DNA of 38,577 bases from Alphaproteobacteria bacterium (GTDB taxonomy: Bacteria > Pseudomonadota > Alphaproteobacteria > ATCC43930 > CGMCC-115725), in the NCBI GenBank assembly GCA_019240125.1, contig JAFAYW010000072.1, forward strand, positions 1 to 38,577. The letters are read 5' to 3'. The notes beneath the pieces are model-generated. The model was not told the origin of the DNA and ran no database searches. It saw only the letters and a list, made by a program, of their open reading frames with translations. Below are positions 17,285 through 25,130 of the stretch, piece by piece. The first letter of the stretch is position 1; each line of letters begins with the position of its first letter. The translations under genes were made by a program, and so were the position numbers.

Positions 17285-17842
17285 CTACGCGGCGGCGCGC
17301 TGCGGCGATTGCAGCTGCTCGATTAGCTTGGCGCAGAATGCCGGAAGGTCATCGGGCTTGCGGCTGGTGACCAGGGTCTGATCGACTACTACTTCCTCAT
17401 CGACCCAGTCGGCCCCGGCGTTGCGCAGATCGGTCTGCAACGAGGGCCACGAAGTAATCCGTTTACCGCGGACGGCGCCGGCCTCGATCAGCGTCCAGGG
17501 GCCATGGCAGATCGCCGCGATCGGCTTTTGGGCGTCGACAAAGTGCTTGATGAAGGCGATTGCCTGCTTGTCGATTCGTAGCGTGTCGGGGTTTGCCACC
17601 CCACCAGGCAATACCAATGCCGCGTATTCATCCGGCCTTGTATCGGCGAGCACTCGGTCAACACGGAACTTGTCGCCCTTTTCATGATGCTGCATGCCCT
17701 GAATTTCACCGTCCTGTGGCGCGATGATATCCACGACGGCGCCGTTCTGGCGCAGGGCATTCACCGGTTCAGTCAGTTCGGCTTGCTCGAAGCCGTCGGT
17801 CGCCAGGACGGCGACGCGCATGTTCCGCAAATCTTGCGACAT
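17285..17842 (-). CDS. DJ-1/PfpI family protein (YhbO/Pfp1-like)
   Basis: 185 residues; the ATG at 17842 is preceded by AAAGGAAATACC. The fold signature is complete: MRVAVLATDGFEQAEL at the N-terminus with the conserved Glu, LVLPGGVANPDTLR, and the nucleophile elbow AICHGPW with Cys112-His113. SWPSLQTDLRNAGADWVDEEVVVD follows, as in YhbO/PfpI-type stress proteins. Members have been described as proteases, glyoxalases or deglycases, and the activity is disputed. It should be cytosolic and oligomeric, and a stress role is inferred from family only. It is convergent with the LLM gene; a 35-residue membrane ORF lies 81 bases upstream on the same strand. Confidence 0.93.
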   Translation of the reverse strand: MSQDLRNMRVAVLATDGFEQAELTEPVNALRQNGAVVDIIAPQDGEIQGMQHHEKGDKFRVDRVLADTRPDEYAALVLPGGVANPDTLRIDKQAIAFIKHFVDAQKPIAAICHGPWTLIEAGAVRGKRITSWPSLQTDLRNAGADWVDEEVVVDQTLVTSRKPDDLPAFCAKLIEQLQSPQRAAA

Positions 17843-17923
17843 CGGTATTTCCTTTTTTAGGGAAGGCTGACAAAGCGTCAGCCAATACCGAGTCCAACGT
17901 TGCGGCCCCGTGGAGTTCCGAAC

Positions 17924-18031
17924 TCAGAGAAACAGTCGTATCGGAAGTGCCAGCAATGTGCTTGTAACGACAATTGCCAGGACGCGCTCGCTACAGCTCC
18001 ACCGCTTCCAATCAGAAACCAAGTCACGCAT
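17924..18031 (-). CDS. Small membrane protein, 35 residues
   Basis: Reading from the ATG at 18031 gives MRDLVSDWKRWSCSERVLAI, then VVTSTLLALPIRLFL and stop. A charged amphipathic head with the pattern DWxxWSxxERV is followed by one hydrophobic segment of about 15-18 residues ending in R-L-F-L. I recall similar tiny Rhizobiales-type membrane proteins with a D-W-x-x-W-S-x-x-E-R-V head, but could not search. The site AAAGG is 10 bases upstream, slightly far. It lies in the otherwise empty 17843-18239 gap, 81 bases upstream of the DJ-1 gene on the same strand. Overlapping longer frames here (17878-18060 minus, 17900-18115 plus) look non-coding. Function unknown. Confidence 0.5.
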   Translation of the reverse strand: MRDLVSDWKRWSCSERVLAIVVTSTLLALPIRLFL

Positions 18032-18239
18032 CGCCTGCAACCTTTACCACCGCGCGGCATTCGGGCTACGCCAGCCGCGGCTGTAATACGCCACTCATCT
18101 CTAATGCGGGGTTAACCAGCGTATGCCCACATATCTTGCTGTAGGCCGGTCGTAGGCTCATCATGCAGAGACACATTGTCGCGCCTCGTCATCGAGCCTA
18201 AAGCGCATTAAAAGACAATGGTTTAGGGAGGAAGATCAC

Positions 18240-18533
18240 ATGCCGGCATACGTGCTTCTGGCAAACTGGACCGACCAGGGAGCCCTGCATGTCAAGGACT
18301 CGCCAAAACGGCTGGACGCAGCGAAGAAAGCCCTCATCGAAATGGGTGGCGAATTCAAATCCGTGTACATGACGATGGGCGACTTCGACCTGATCGGGAT
18401 TTACGAAGCGCCCGACGATGCCGTTGCCGCCCGGTTCACCCTGCTTTTAGGGCAAATGGGCTCGGTCCGCACACGCACGCTCAAAGCCTTTCCAGAAGCA
18501 GCTTATCGGGAAATCATTCATTCGCTGAGCTGA
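18240..18533 (+). CDS. GYD domain protein
   Basis: 97 residues; the ATG is 8 bases after AGGGAGGA, one of the strongest ribosome binding sites in the window. The sequence MPAYVLLANWTDQGALHVKDSPKR, followed by KSVYMTMGDFDLIGIYEAPDDAVAARF and RTRTLKAFPEAAYREII, is a complete GYD domain, a ferredoxin-like alpha/beta sandwich of about 90-100 residues found alone in many soil bacteria. No molecular function is established. It appears monocistronic. A weak stem, GCCGCCG/CGGCGGC, lies just after the stop (18539-18564). Confidence 0.9.
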   Translation: MPAYVLLANWTDQGALHVKDSPKRLDAAKKALIEMGGEFKSVYMTMGDFDLIGIYEAPDDAVAARFTLLLGQMGSVRTRTLKAFPEAAYREIIHSLS

Positions 18534-18876
18534 TCGCAGCCGCCGGCGCGAGTGTTGCGGCGGCGTTCCGTCGCGCCCTATGAGAATTGATGGTTAACGC
18601 GGGAACAGCGGTCGCGCGGGCGTGGTTGCCCCTCGATCATACCTGACGGGGGCCAGAGATGGATTCGATGCTGACTGCATTCTGGCTGCTCAGTGGGATA
18701 AGCGTCAGTACGTGTCTTTGCATTCGCCATACAAACAGCAAGGCAAGGGCTCGGCCGTTATTTGCCCTGTGCCCGCCAGATCTAACACCGGTACATGCCG
18801 CCAGTCCGGCTATCGGATCGGCAAATAGTCCGGCGCTCGACAATCTTGTTCAGGAGCCGATCTCAGCGGGTGCTGA
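18534..18876. other. Gap without a confident gene
   Basis: After the weak GYD terminator stem the only candidate is a plus-strand ATG at 18659 with GGGGGCCAGAG upstream. It encodes 73 residues with a hydrophobic start (MLTAFWLLSGISVSTCLC) and a low-complexity tail running into the converging aminotransferase stop. I do not recognise it, and a minus-strand frame (18637-18843) is equally open, so I do not call a gene. Confidence 0.5.
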
Positions 18877-20040
18877 TTAGGTTGCGCCCGCGAGGCTCTT
18901 GCCCATCTCGGCAAGCCGGGCATAGTCGTTAAGCTCATTATAAATTTGCGCCGACACGCGCACCCAAAGATGGCCTTCCAAGGCCATAACCGCGGCGGTT
19001 ATCCCATGCCGATGCAGCCGGCTCCACACTGCGAGCGCGCCTGCGCGATCAGGCGCGGGGCTGTCAGGCAGCTTCACCGCGACCATCGCCGGTCGGAACT
19101 CCGGCGCCGCCGCCGCCTCGCTGCCCCAGGCCTCCGTCAGTAACTCACCCGCGCGGCGAGCCAGCACCTGATTGTGCGCGCGCACCGCCTCCGCGCCGAA
19201 GGCGTCGAGATAGTCGAGTGCGGCGGGAACAGCCAGCCAATGCGAGTTGTCGCGGGTCCCGGTATAGTCGAACTCGGCGATATAGCCTTGTCCGAGCGCG
19301 TGCGAGATCGAGGTCGGGTGCAGTCCGGCCTGTCGCTCGGGTGCGCACCAGATCACCGCCGTTCCCTTGGCGGCGAAGGCCCATTTGTGCAGGTTGCCGA
19401 TATACCAGTCGACGCCAAGCAGCGGGACGTTAAGCGCGATCTGTCCAGCTGCGTGCGCACCATCAACAGCTACCGCTACGCCGTGCGAACGGCACAAGGC
19501 TGCCATCTCCCGGATCGGCAAGACCACCGCGCCGGCCGACGTGATGTGGTCGAAACAGGCAAGCCGTGTCCGCGGCCCGATTGCCCTTTCGATACTCGCC
19601 AGCAGTCTGTCGGTATCGGTAAAGGGCACCGGTACGTTCACCGGAACCAGGCGAGCGCCAGCCCGGCCGGCGTGATAGCGCAGCGCATTCTCGACGGCGC
19701 CGTAGACCTGCGAGAGGCAGAGGATCTCATCGCCCGCCGATAGCGGCAGCGATGCGATGACGGCGTTCAGTCCGGCTGTCGCATTCTCGACAAAAGCCCA
19801 ATCCTCGGCCCGTCCGCCGAATGCCCTCGCGACCCGGCCCGCCGCGGTGCGCAACCCCGGCGATAGCTCCTCGCGGAAAAACGCGGTTGGGTCCGCCTCC
19901 ATCCGGATGCGCCAGGCCTGTGCCGCCTCGAGCACAGCGCGTGGCGTCGCTCCGTAGCCGCCGTGATTGAGGTGGTCGATGCCCTGCGCGAGATGGAAGT
20001 CGGCTCGACGGGCGTGACCAAAGGCGGGGTGGTTGTTCAC
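18877..20040 (-). CDS. PLP-dependent aminotransferase class V, isopenicillin-N epimerase-like
   Basis: 387 residues from a GTG at 20040 that shares its first base with the upstream TAG stop (TAGTG), indicating translational coupling; the open frame extends further upstream only by overlap. Fold type I features: HLNHGGYGATP near 23-33, FVENATAGLNAV binding the phosphate, AVDGAHAAGQ with Asp193, and the Schiff-base Lys219 in NLHKWAFAAKGTAV. The opening phrase and overall layout match isopenicillin-N epimerase-like proteins rather than IscS/SufS, and no desulfurase Cys loop is evident. Probably acts on a small amino compound; the substrate is unknown. Its partner gene is a VOC-fold enzyme. Confidence 0.88.
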   Translation of the reverse strand: MNNHPAFGHARRADFHLAQGIDHLNHGGYGATPRAVLEAAQAWRIRMEADPTAFFREELSPGLRTAAGRVARAFGGRAEDWAFVENATAGLNAVIASLPLSAGDEILCLSQVYGAVENALRYHAGRAGARLVPVNVPVPFTDTDRLLASIERAIGPRTRLACFDHITSAGAVVLPIREMAALCRSHGVAVAVDGAHAAGQIALNVPLLGVDWYIGNLHKWAFAAKGTAVIWCAPERQAGLHPTSISHALGQGYIAEFDYTGTRDNSHWLAVPAALDYLDAFGAEAVRAHNQVLARRAGELLTEAWGSEAAAAPEFRPAMVAVKLPDSPAPDRAGALAVWSRLHRHGITAAVMALEGHLWVRVSAQIYNELNDYARLAEMGKSLAGAT

Positions 20041-20591
20041 TACTCGGCGGGGGCGTCCGCAAATTTGCGCGCGAAGGCTTCCTGCCATTCCTCGCCCGCG
20101 ACAAAACCGGTCTGGGTTGCCGCGGCGGCGAGCGTACTGCTCTTCAGCTCGGCATCAGCGAGCCCGTAATCGACATCGAAGCGGCACGGCTGGGTCGTGT
20201 GCCACGGGGTCTGGGTGAAGACTTCGATCCGGTTGTTTTCCGGATCGCGGAAATAAACCGACCAGGTATTGCCGTGCGATACCGGCTCGGGCTTGGCGTG
20301 GGGCAGGAGCCTCACCTTGTCGAACACCCGGCGCACCTCGTCGAGAGTATCGACGCGGAACGCGACATGTCCAATGCCGCCCCCCTGGTCGGTCACCTCG
20401 CTTGGGATCAGCACGATCTGGTGATGTTCCTCGGGGCTGTGGCTGAGGAATATCAGCTCGCGGCCGGCATTGGGCCCCATCGTGAGAAGGCCGCGGTCGC
20501 TGACGATAAAGCCCAGTACCTCGGTATAGAATTTCTCCATGACGGCCTGGTCGCGAGCCCGAATTTCAAAATGGCTGACCGTATAGCTCAT
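20040..20591 (-). CDS. VOC family protein (glyoxalase / extradiol dioxygenase-like)
   Basis: 183 residues; ATG at 20591 after GGGGAAGGCGC. One pair of beta-alpha-beta-beta-beta modules with the metal ligands expected of type I extradiol dioxygenases: His7 in VSHFEI, His in GGGIGHVAFRV, and Glu in NNRIEVFTQTPW, followed by the C-terminal extension HTTQPCRFDVDYGLADAEL. Members of this subgroup are annotated as catechol 2,3-dioxygenase-like or biphenyl-2,3-diol dioxygenase-like. The short length and unknown context leave glyoxalase-type activity possible. It is coupled to the downstream aminotransferase and divergent from an RraA-family gene, suggesting a small catabolic module. Confidence 0.88.
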   Translation of the reverse strand: MSYTVSHFEIRARDQAVMEKFYTEVLGFIVSDRGLLTMGPNAGRELIFLSHSPEEHHQIVLIPSEVTDQGGGIGHVAFRVDTLDEVRRVFDKVRLLPHAKPEPVSHGNTWSVYFRDPENNRIEVFTQTPWHTTQPCRFDVDYGLADAELKSSTLAAAATQTGFVAGEEWQEAFARKFADAPAE

Positions 20592-20607
20592 GCGCCTTCC
20601 CCTCGTT

Positions 20608-20629
20608 TCTATGATGCGGCTCTATGATG
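20608..20629. promoter_or_regulatory. Direct repeat TCTATGATG in a divergent promoter region
   Basis: TCTATGATG occurs at 20608-20616 and 20621-20629, a 13-base period. The second copy overlaps an inverted pair, ATGAT-N7-ATCAT (20625-20641). The region separates the VOC gene from the RraA gene, so a shared operator is plausible but unproven. Confidence 0.3.
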
Positions 20630-20728
20630 TAGCCAATCATGGAATAAACCCGGCTGGCCGAAAAGCCCTTGCCGGTTGGCGCTATTCTTCATAAAGCCAG
20701 CGCGACGCCCGATCGCAAGGAGACAGTT

Positions 20729-21436
20729 ATGCCCGATTTTCCCGATCCTAAGCTTCTCGAAGCGCTGCGCGCCTGGGACACACCGACGATCTGCAACGCG
20801 CTTGAGGTGGTGGCGCCGCATCGCCGGGCAACGGGTTTCACCCGGCGCCCGCTGGTCGCCCCGTTTCCCGATCTGAAGCCGATTGTCGGTTATGCCCGCA
20901 CCGCGCTGATCCGCTCGCGCGAGCCGCACCCGCGCGACCGCGAGAGCGCCACCAAGATGCGCATCGGCTATTACGAGCACATCGCCGAAAAGCCGATGCC
21001 GAGCATCGCCGTGCTGCAGGACATCGATGCGCCGGATACCGGCTTCGGCGCGTTCTGGGGCGAGGTCCAGACCCATGTGCATCACGGTCTGGGCTGCGCC
21101 GGGGTCATCACCGACGGCTCGGTCCGCGATCTCGACGCGATGTCGCCGGGATTTTTTGTGCTCGCCGGCTCCGTCATGCCGAGCCATGCGCATGTCCACC
21201 TCGTTGATTTTGGCGGCACGGTCAGCGTTGCCGGAATGACGGTGTCGGCCAACGACATCATCCATGCCGACCGGCATGGCGCGGTCGTGATCCCGGCCGA
21301 CGTCATCGGCAAAATCCAGGACGCGATCGACCTGCTGACACGCCGCGAGAAGGTCATCATCGATGCCTCGAAACAGCCTGGGTTCTCAATCGAGCGGCTG
21401 CGCCAGGCGTTCAAGGAGCAGGAAGACATTCACTGA
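20729..21436 (+). CDS. RraA-family protein (oxaloacetate decarboxylase / HMG aldolase-like)
   Basis: 235 residues from the ATG at 20729 with AAGGAGAC upstream; the frame extends to 20669 without a better site. Signature regions: WDTPTICNALE at the N-terminus, then GCAGVITDGSVRDLDAM with the Arg-Asp pair, and DIIHADRHGAVVIP, which carries the metal and substrate residues of RraA-like aldolases. Class II pyruvate aldolases of this fold act on 4-hydroxy-4-methyl-2-oxoglutarate or 4-carboxy-4-hydroxy-2-oxoadipate and decarboxylate oxaloacetate. E. coli RraA itself regulates RNase E, but the longer form here suggests the aldolase branch. A strong terminator follows. Confidence 0.88.
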   Translation: MPDFPDPKLLEALRAWDTPTICNALEVVAPHRRATGFTRRPLVAPFPDLKPIVGYARTALIRSREPHPRDRESATKMRIGYYEHIAEKPMPSIAVLQDIDAPDTGFGAFWGEVQTHVHHGLGCAGVITDGSVRDLDAMSPGFFVLAGSVMPSHAHVHLVDFGGTVSVAGMTVSANDIIHADRHGAVVIPADVIGKIQDAIDLLTRREKVIIDASKQPGFSIERLRQAFKEQEDIH

Positions 21437-21465
21437 TGAGCCTTATCGGCTCGTGATCAGCCCGG

Positions 21466-21491
21466 GAGGGTGGCATTTCGATGCCACCCTC
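21466..21491 (+). terminator. Strong hairpin with TTCG tetraloop after the RraA gene
   Basis: GAGGGTGGCAT-TTCG-ATGCCACCCTC is a perfect 11-bp stem with a UUCG loop, 30 bases after the stop. The T-run is poor, but the stem strength and position support termination. The following 21500-21545 is the most AT-rich stretch in the neighbourhood and probably holds the promoter of the downstream envelope operon. Confidence 0.75.
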
Positions 21492-21616
21492 ATCTCCTTG
21501 AAAATAAACCTTAAGTTTCATTAAAATGCATCTTGTTCAATACAGCGCCAGTATTGCGCTGATACGTGCGCCGTGAGATAAAGTCGTGGGGGAAGTCTAT
21601 TAGCGGGGGCATAGCG

Positions 21617-22606
21617 ATGGTGCCTTTCCGCCCGAGCCGTCGGTCGCTGCTGGCCACGGCCTCACTGTTGCCGGTCGCGCTGGGGGGCGCATCGGCGATG
21701 GCGGCGGAAAGCGATTTCAACGGTTTTCTAGCCGGGGTCCGCCGCGATGCGGCTGCGCAGGGAGTGCGCCCGGCGACAATCGAAGTCGCTTTTCGACAGA
21801 TCGAATACCTGCCACATGTGGTCGAACTCGATCAGCGGCAGCCTGAACACAAGATGACCTTCAGCGAGTATCTGGCGAAGGCTGTGACTCCACAGCGTCT
21901 CGAAGATGCTCGCCAGCGTCTGGTGGACAACTGGCCGTTGCTGCAGCGCGTTTACCAGCGCTTTGGTGTACAGCCGCGCTTCGTTGTGGCGTTGTGGGGC
22001 ATCGAAAGCGATTTCGGCCATACCATGGGCACCTACTACGTGCCGGCGTCCCTGGCGACCTTGGCGTATGAGGGACGCCGCGGCCCCATGTTTCGCGCCG
22101 AGCTGATCAGCGCATTGAAAATCATCGACCAGGGCAACGTGCAGCCCAGCAGCATGCTGGGCTCCTGGGCCGGTGCGATGGGGCAGTGTCAGTTCATGCC
22201 GTCGACCTTCCTCAGTTATGCGGTCGATTTCGACGGCGATGGGCGCCGCGACATCTGGAACGACCGCCAGGACGTGCTGGGGTCGATCGCCAATTACATC
22301 TCGCGCCTGGGCTGGCACGGCAACGAGAGCTGGGGGCGGCAGGTGGTGGTTCCAGACACCCTCGACACCCGATATGCCGGCCTCGACACGCGCCGATCGG
22401 TCTATGAGTGGAGCCGGCTCGGCATTCGACCGACCAACGGCCAGTTTTCCGGGCGCGAACCGGAGGCATCGCTGGTCATTCCAGATGGGGCAGGGGGTAC
22501 CGGCCTGCTCGTCTACGATAATTTCCGCGCCATCATGAAGTGGAACAAATCCACGTATTTCGCGGCTGCCGTCGGCTATATCGCCGACAGCATCGACCGC
22601 GGCTAA
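21617..22606 (+). CDS. Lytic murein transglycosylase, MltB/SLT_2 family
   Basis: 329 residues from the ATG at 21617; an upstream in-frame start at 21566 would bury the signal peptide. The N-terminus has RRSLLATASLLPVALGG and AMA before AESD, a Sec signal with twin-Arg character. The catalytic Glu130 lies in ALWGIESDFGHTMG. The motif SWAGAMGQCQFMPSTFLSYAVDFDGDGRRDIW is diagnostic of MltB-type enzymes. YISRLGWHGNESWG and a C-terminal domain with SRLGIRPTNG follow. It should cleave the MurNAc-GlcNAc bond in periplasmic peptidoglycan with 1,6-anhydro products. RlpA follows after 14 bases, which groups two glycan-strand enzymes. Confidence 0.94.
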   Translation: MVPFRPSRRSLLATASLLPVALGGASAMAAESDFNGFLAGVRRDAAAQGVRPATIEVAFRQIEYLPHVVELDQRQPEHKMTFSEYLAKAVTPQRLEDARQRLVDNWPLLQRVYQRFGVQPRFVVALWGIESDFGHTMGTYYVPASLATLAYEGRRGPMFRAELISALKIIDQGNVQPSSMLGSWAGAMGQCQFMPSTFLSYAVDFDGDGRRDIWNDRQDVLGSIANYISRLGWHGNESWGRQVVVPDTLDTRYAGLDTRRSVYEWSRLGIRPTNGQFSGREPEASLVIPDGAGGTGLLVYDNFRAIMKWNKSTYFAAAVGYIADSIDRG

Positions 22607-22620
22607 CGCGGCGTTCCCCG

Positions 22621-23844
22621 ATGGGCAGGAATATACGCGTCCGGAGTCTGACTCTGCCCGCGCTGGCGATTGCCGGGTTCGCGCTGGCGGGCTGCACATC
22701 GTCGGGCCCGCAGCTCGGCGGTGACTATACGCAGCGGCACCATGGCGGCATCCGCTACCAGATCCAGCCCTATCAGGTGAACGGCGTCTGGTACTACCCT
22801 AAGGCCGATTATGCCTATGACGAGACTGGAACGGCGTCCTGGTACGGCTCGCAGTTTCAGGGGCGCGCAACCTCTGACGGCGAAATCTTCGACATGAACG
22901 AGGTCAGCGCGGCGCACAAAACACTGCCGTTGCCCAGCGTGGTCGAAGTGACCAATCTGCAGAACGGCCGTTCGCTGCAAATGCGGGTCAACGATCGAGG
23001 GCCGTTTGTCGACGGCCGGATCATCGATCTCTCGCGCCGCGCCGCACAACTGCTGGGCTACGAGGGCGCCGGCACGACGCAGGTGCGTGTGCGCATTCTT
23101 AAAGACGAAAGCATCCAGGTCGCCGAAGCCGCGATGCGCGGGCAGGCACCGCGCACAATGATCGCGCAGATTCCGGCGGCAACGCAGACCCGTGCCCTTT
23201 CCTACTCCCAACCCGCACCGGTGTTGCGGCCGGCTCCGATGGCGCCACCGGCAAGACAGACCGACATGCCGGCGTCGATGATCGCACCCGTCGTTGTGGC
23301 CTCAACCCCGCGCCCAAATCCATCCGCCGCGACACCGATCCAGGAGACACGCATGGCGGAAGCACCGATGGCGGCGGAGGTGTACGCTGCACCGGCGGCT
23401 CCGCCGCCGCGTTCACACGAACGATTCGCTGCGGCGGCACCGCCGAGTGTGGAACCGCGCAATGAACCGCCACCCGCGCGAATGGCGTCGCAAGCCCCGC
23501 AGCGTCGCTGGCCGTCGCTGATTTCCGAGGCGCATGCCGACACCTTGCATCTGCCGCTTGCATCCGCGCCGGTACCGGCGCACAAGCCGGTATTCGCCGT
23601 CGCGAGCAGTGGGTCGCGGATTTTCGTGCAGGCTGGCGCGTTTGCCATCCCGGAGAACGCCCAGCGCGCCCGCGCTCAAATCGCGGCCCTCGGCAGCGTT
23701 GAGGTCGTTCCTACATCATCGAGTCACGGAGCGCCCCTGTACAAGGTACGATTGGGCCCCGTGGGGAGCGAGGCGGAAGCCGCGCGGTTGCTGAGCCGGC
23801 TTTCCGCCAGCGGCTATCCCGGGGCGCGCGTTATCGGAGAGTAA
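22621..23844 (+). CDS. rlpA: RlpA-like septal ring lipoprotein with SPOR domain
   Basis: 407 residues. The ATG at 22621 begins a lipoprotein signal ending LAGC, so the mature protein should be anchored through the Cys at residue 25. The double-psi beta-barrel spans about 75-165, with GTASWYGSQFQGRATSDGE, AAHKTLPLP, and VNDRGPF followed by GRIIDLSRRAA. A Pro/Ala-rich linker of roughly 160 residues leads to a C-terminal SPOR domain (about 330-405, RIFVQAGAF to GYPGARVIG) that binds denuded glycan strands at the septum. In some species RlpA is a lytic transglycosylase for naked glycans. The Shine-Dalgarno sequence is weak, so coupling to the upstream transglycosylase is likely. Confidence 0.95.
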   Translation: MGRNIRVRSLTLPALAIAGFALAGCTSSGPQLGGDYTQRHHGGIRYQIQPYQVNGVWYYPKADYAYDETGTASWYGSQFQGRATSDGEIFDMNEVSAAHKTLPLPSVVEVTNLQNGRSLQMRVNDRGPFVDGRIIDLSRRAAQLLGYEGAGTTQVRVRILKDESIQVAEAAMRGQAPRTMIAQIPAATQTRALSYSQPAPVLRPAPMAPPARQTDMPASMIAPVVVASTPRPNPSAATPIQETRMAEAPMAAEVYAAPAAPPPRSHERFAAAAPPSVEPRNEPPPARMASQAPQRRWPSLISEAHADTLHLPLASAPVPAHKPVFAVASSGSRIFVQAGAFAIPENAQRARAQIAALGSVEVVPTSSSHGAPLYKVRLGPVGSEAEAARLLSRLSASGYPGARVIGE

Positions 23845-23888
23845 GCCGGGCGATCGCTCCTCCCCGGCAGGATTGGGTGGGACATCGG

Positions 23889-25130
23889 ATGCAGCTCGGT
23901 CGATTGGCGACGATTGTCGGCGCGGCGATGGCGACGTTATTGATCGCCGGCGGGATGCATACGGCACTCTCGGCGCATGCCGGTAAAGCGAAGGTCGCGG
24001 CCGCCAAGCCGGGCGCCCAGGGCAGCCAGCAGAATGGCGGTCCAAACGAGCAAGTCGTCGGCCCGATCGACACCGAGGCGAAACACGCCTTTATCATCGA
24101 AGACGACACCAACACCGTGCTGCTCGACAAGGGCGCTGACGAGCGGATCCCCCCCGCCTCGATGTCGAAGATTATGACCGCCTATGTCGTCTTCAACATG
24201 CTGAAAGAGGGCCATGCGAAACTCGATGACGACTTGCCGGTCAGTCAGGAGGCCTGGAAAACCGGTGGCTCGAAGATGTTCGTGCCGGTCGGTGGGCGCA
24301 TCAAGATCGACGATCTGCTGCGCGGGATGATCGTGCAGTCGGGGAACGATGCCTGCATCGTGCTGGCCGAAGGGCTGGCCGGGAGCCAATCCGCCTTTGT
24401 CGATATGATGAACGATACGGCCAAGAAGATCGGGCTGAAGGACAGTCACTTCGCCGATGTGGACGGCCTGCCCAACCCTGAACACTGGATGACCGCGCGG
24501 GATCTGGCGACATTGGCGCGCGACATCATCCATCAATTCCCCGAATACATGCATTACTTCTCGGAGAAGGATTACGGCTTCAACAACATCAACCAGGGCA
24601 ATCGCAATCCGCTTCTCTATAAGGATATCGGCGCTGATGGCATGAAGACCGGGCATACCGACGAATCTGGATACAGCCTTCTCGGCACGTTGAAGCGCGG
24701 CGACAGGCGGGTCATCGAGGTGCTGAGCGGCATGTCCAGCATGAAGATGCGAGCGCAGGAGGGCGAGCGCCTTGCTGAATGGGCCTTTCGCGAATTCAAT
24801 GATTACACGCTGTTCAAGGCCGGCGATAAGATCGATGATGCCGAGGTCTGGCTTGGCACCGACGTGAAGGTGCCTTTGGTGGTCGATAAGGACGTGGTCG
24901 TCACCTTGTCGCGCAAGGCACGCAAGGACATGAAGGTGACGGTGCAATACGACAAACCCGTGCCTGCGCCGATAGCGAAGGACAAACCGATCGGCAAGGT
25001 TGTAGTGACGGCTGGCGATATGCAACCGATGGAAATCCCGCTGCTGGCCGGCGGCGACGTGCCTCGCATGGGAGCGATCGGGCGAATGGCGATGGAGGCC
25101 GCGCACATGATTTGGGGTAGCCGTCACTGA
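23889..25130 (+). CDS. D-alanyl-D-alanine carboxypeptidase (PBP5/6-type, serine peptidase S11)
   Basis: 413 residues from the ATG at 23889; a GTG four codons upstream (23877) with AGGA is an alternative. The N-terminal segment ATIVGAAMATLLIAGGMHTALSAHA is a signal peptide. The penicillin-binding motifs are SMSK at 91-94, SGN at 151-153 and KTG at 253-255. A C-terminal beta domain (about 290-390) and a terminal amphipathic segment MGAIGRMAMEAAHMIWG match membrane-surface anchoring in PBP5-type enzymes. It trims the terminal D-Ala of stem peptides. Its TGA overlaps the CTG start of tmk, the join between envelope and replication genes. Confidence 0.95.
   Translation: MQLGRLATIVGAAMATLLIAGGMHTALSAHAGKAKVAAAKPGAQGSQQNGGPNEQVVGPIDTEAKHAFIIEDDTNTVLLDKGADERIPPASMSKIMTAYVVFNMLKEGHAKLDDDLPVSQEAWKTGGSKMFVPVGGRIKIDDLLRGMIVQSGNDACIVLAEGLAGSQSAFVDMMNDTAKKIGLKDSHFADVDGLPNPEHWMTARDLATLARDIIHQFPEYMHYFSEKDYGFNNINQGNRNPLLYKDIGADGMKTGHTDESGYSLLGTLKRGDRRVIEVLSGMSSMKMRAQEGERLAEWAFREFNDYTLFKAGDKIDDAEVWLGTDVKVPLVVDKDVVVTLSRKARKDMKVTVQYDKPVPAPIAKDKPIGKVVVTAGDMQPMEIPLLAGGDVPRMGAIGRMAMEAAHMIWGSRH

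Noticed and set aside
18659-18880. 73-residue ORF with hydrophobic N-terminus
   Set aside because: Tail is low complexity, a competing antisense frame is equally open, and no family is recognised; kept only as a possibility.
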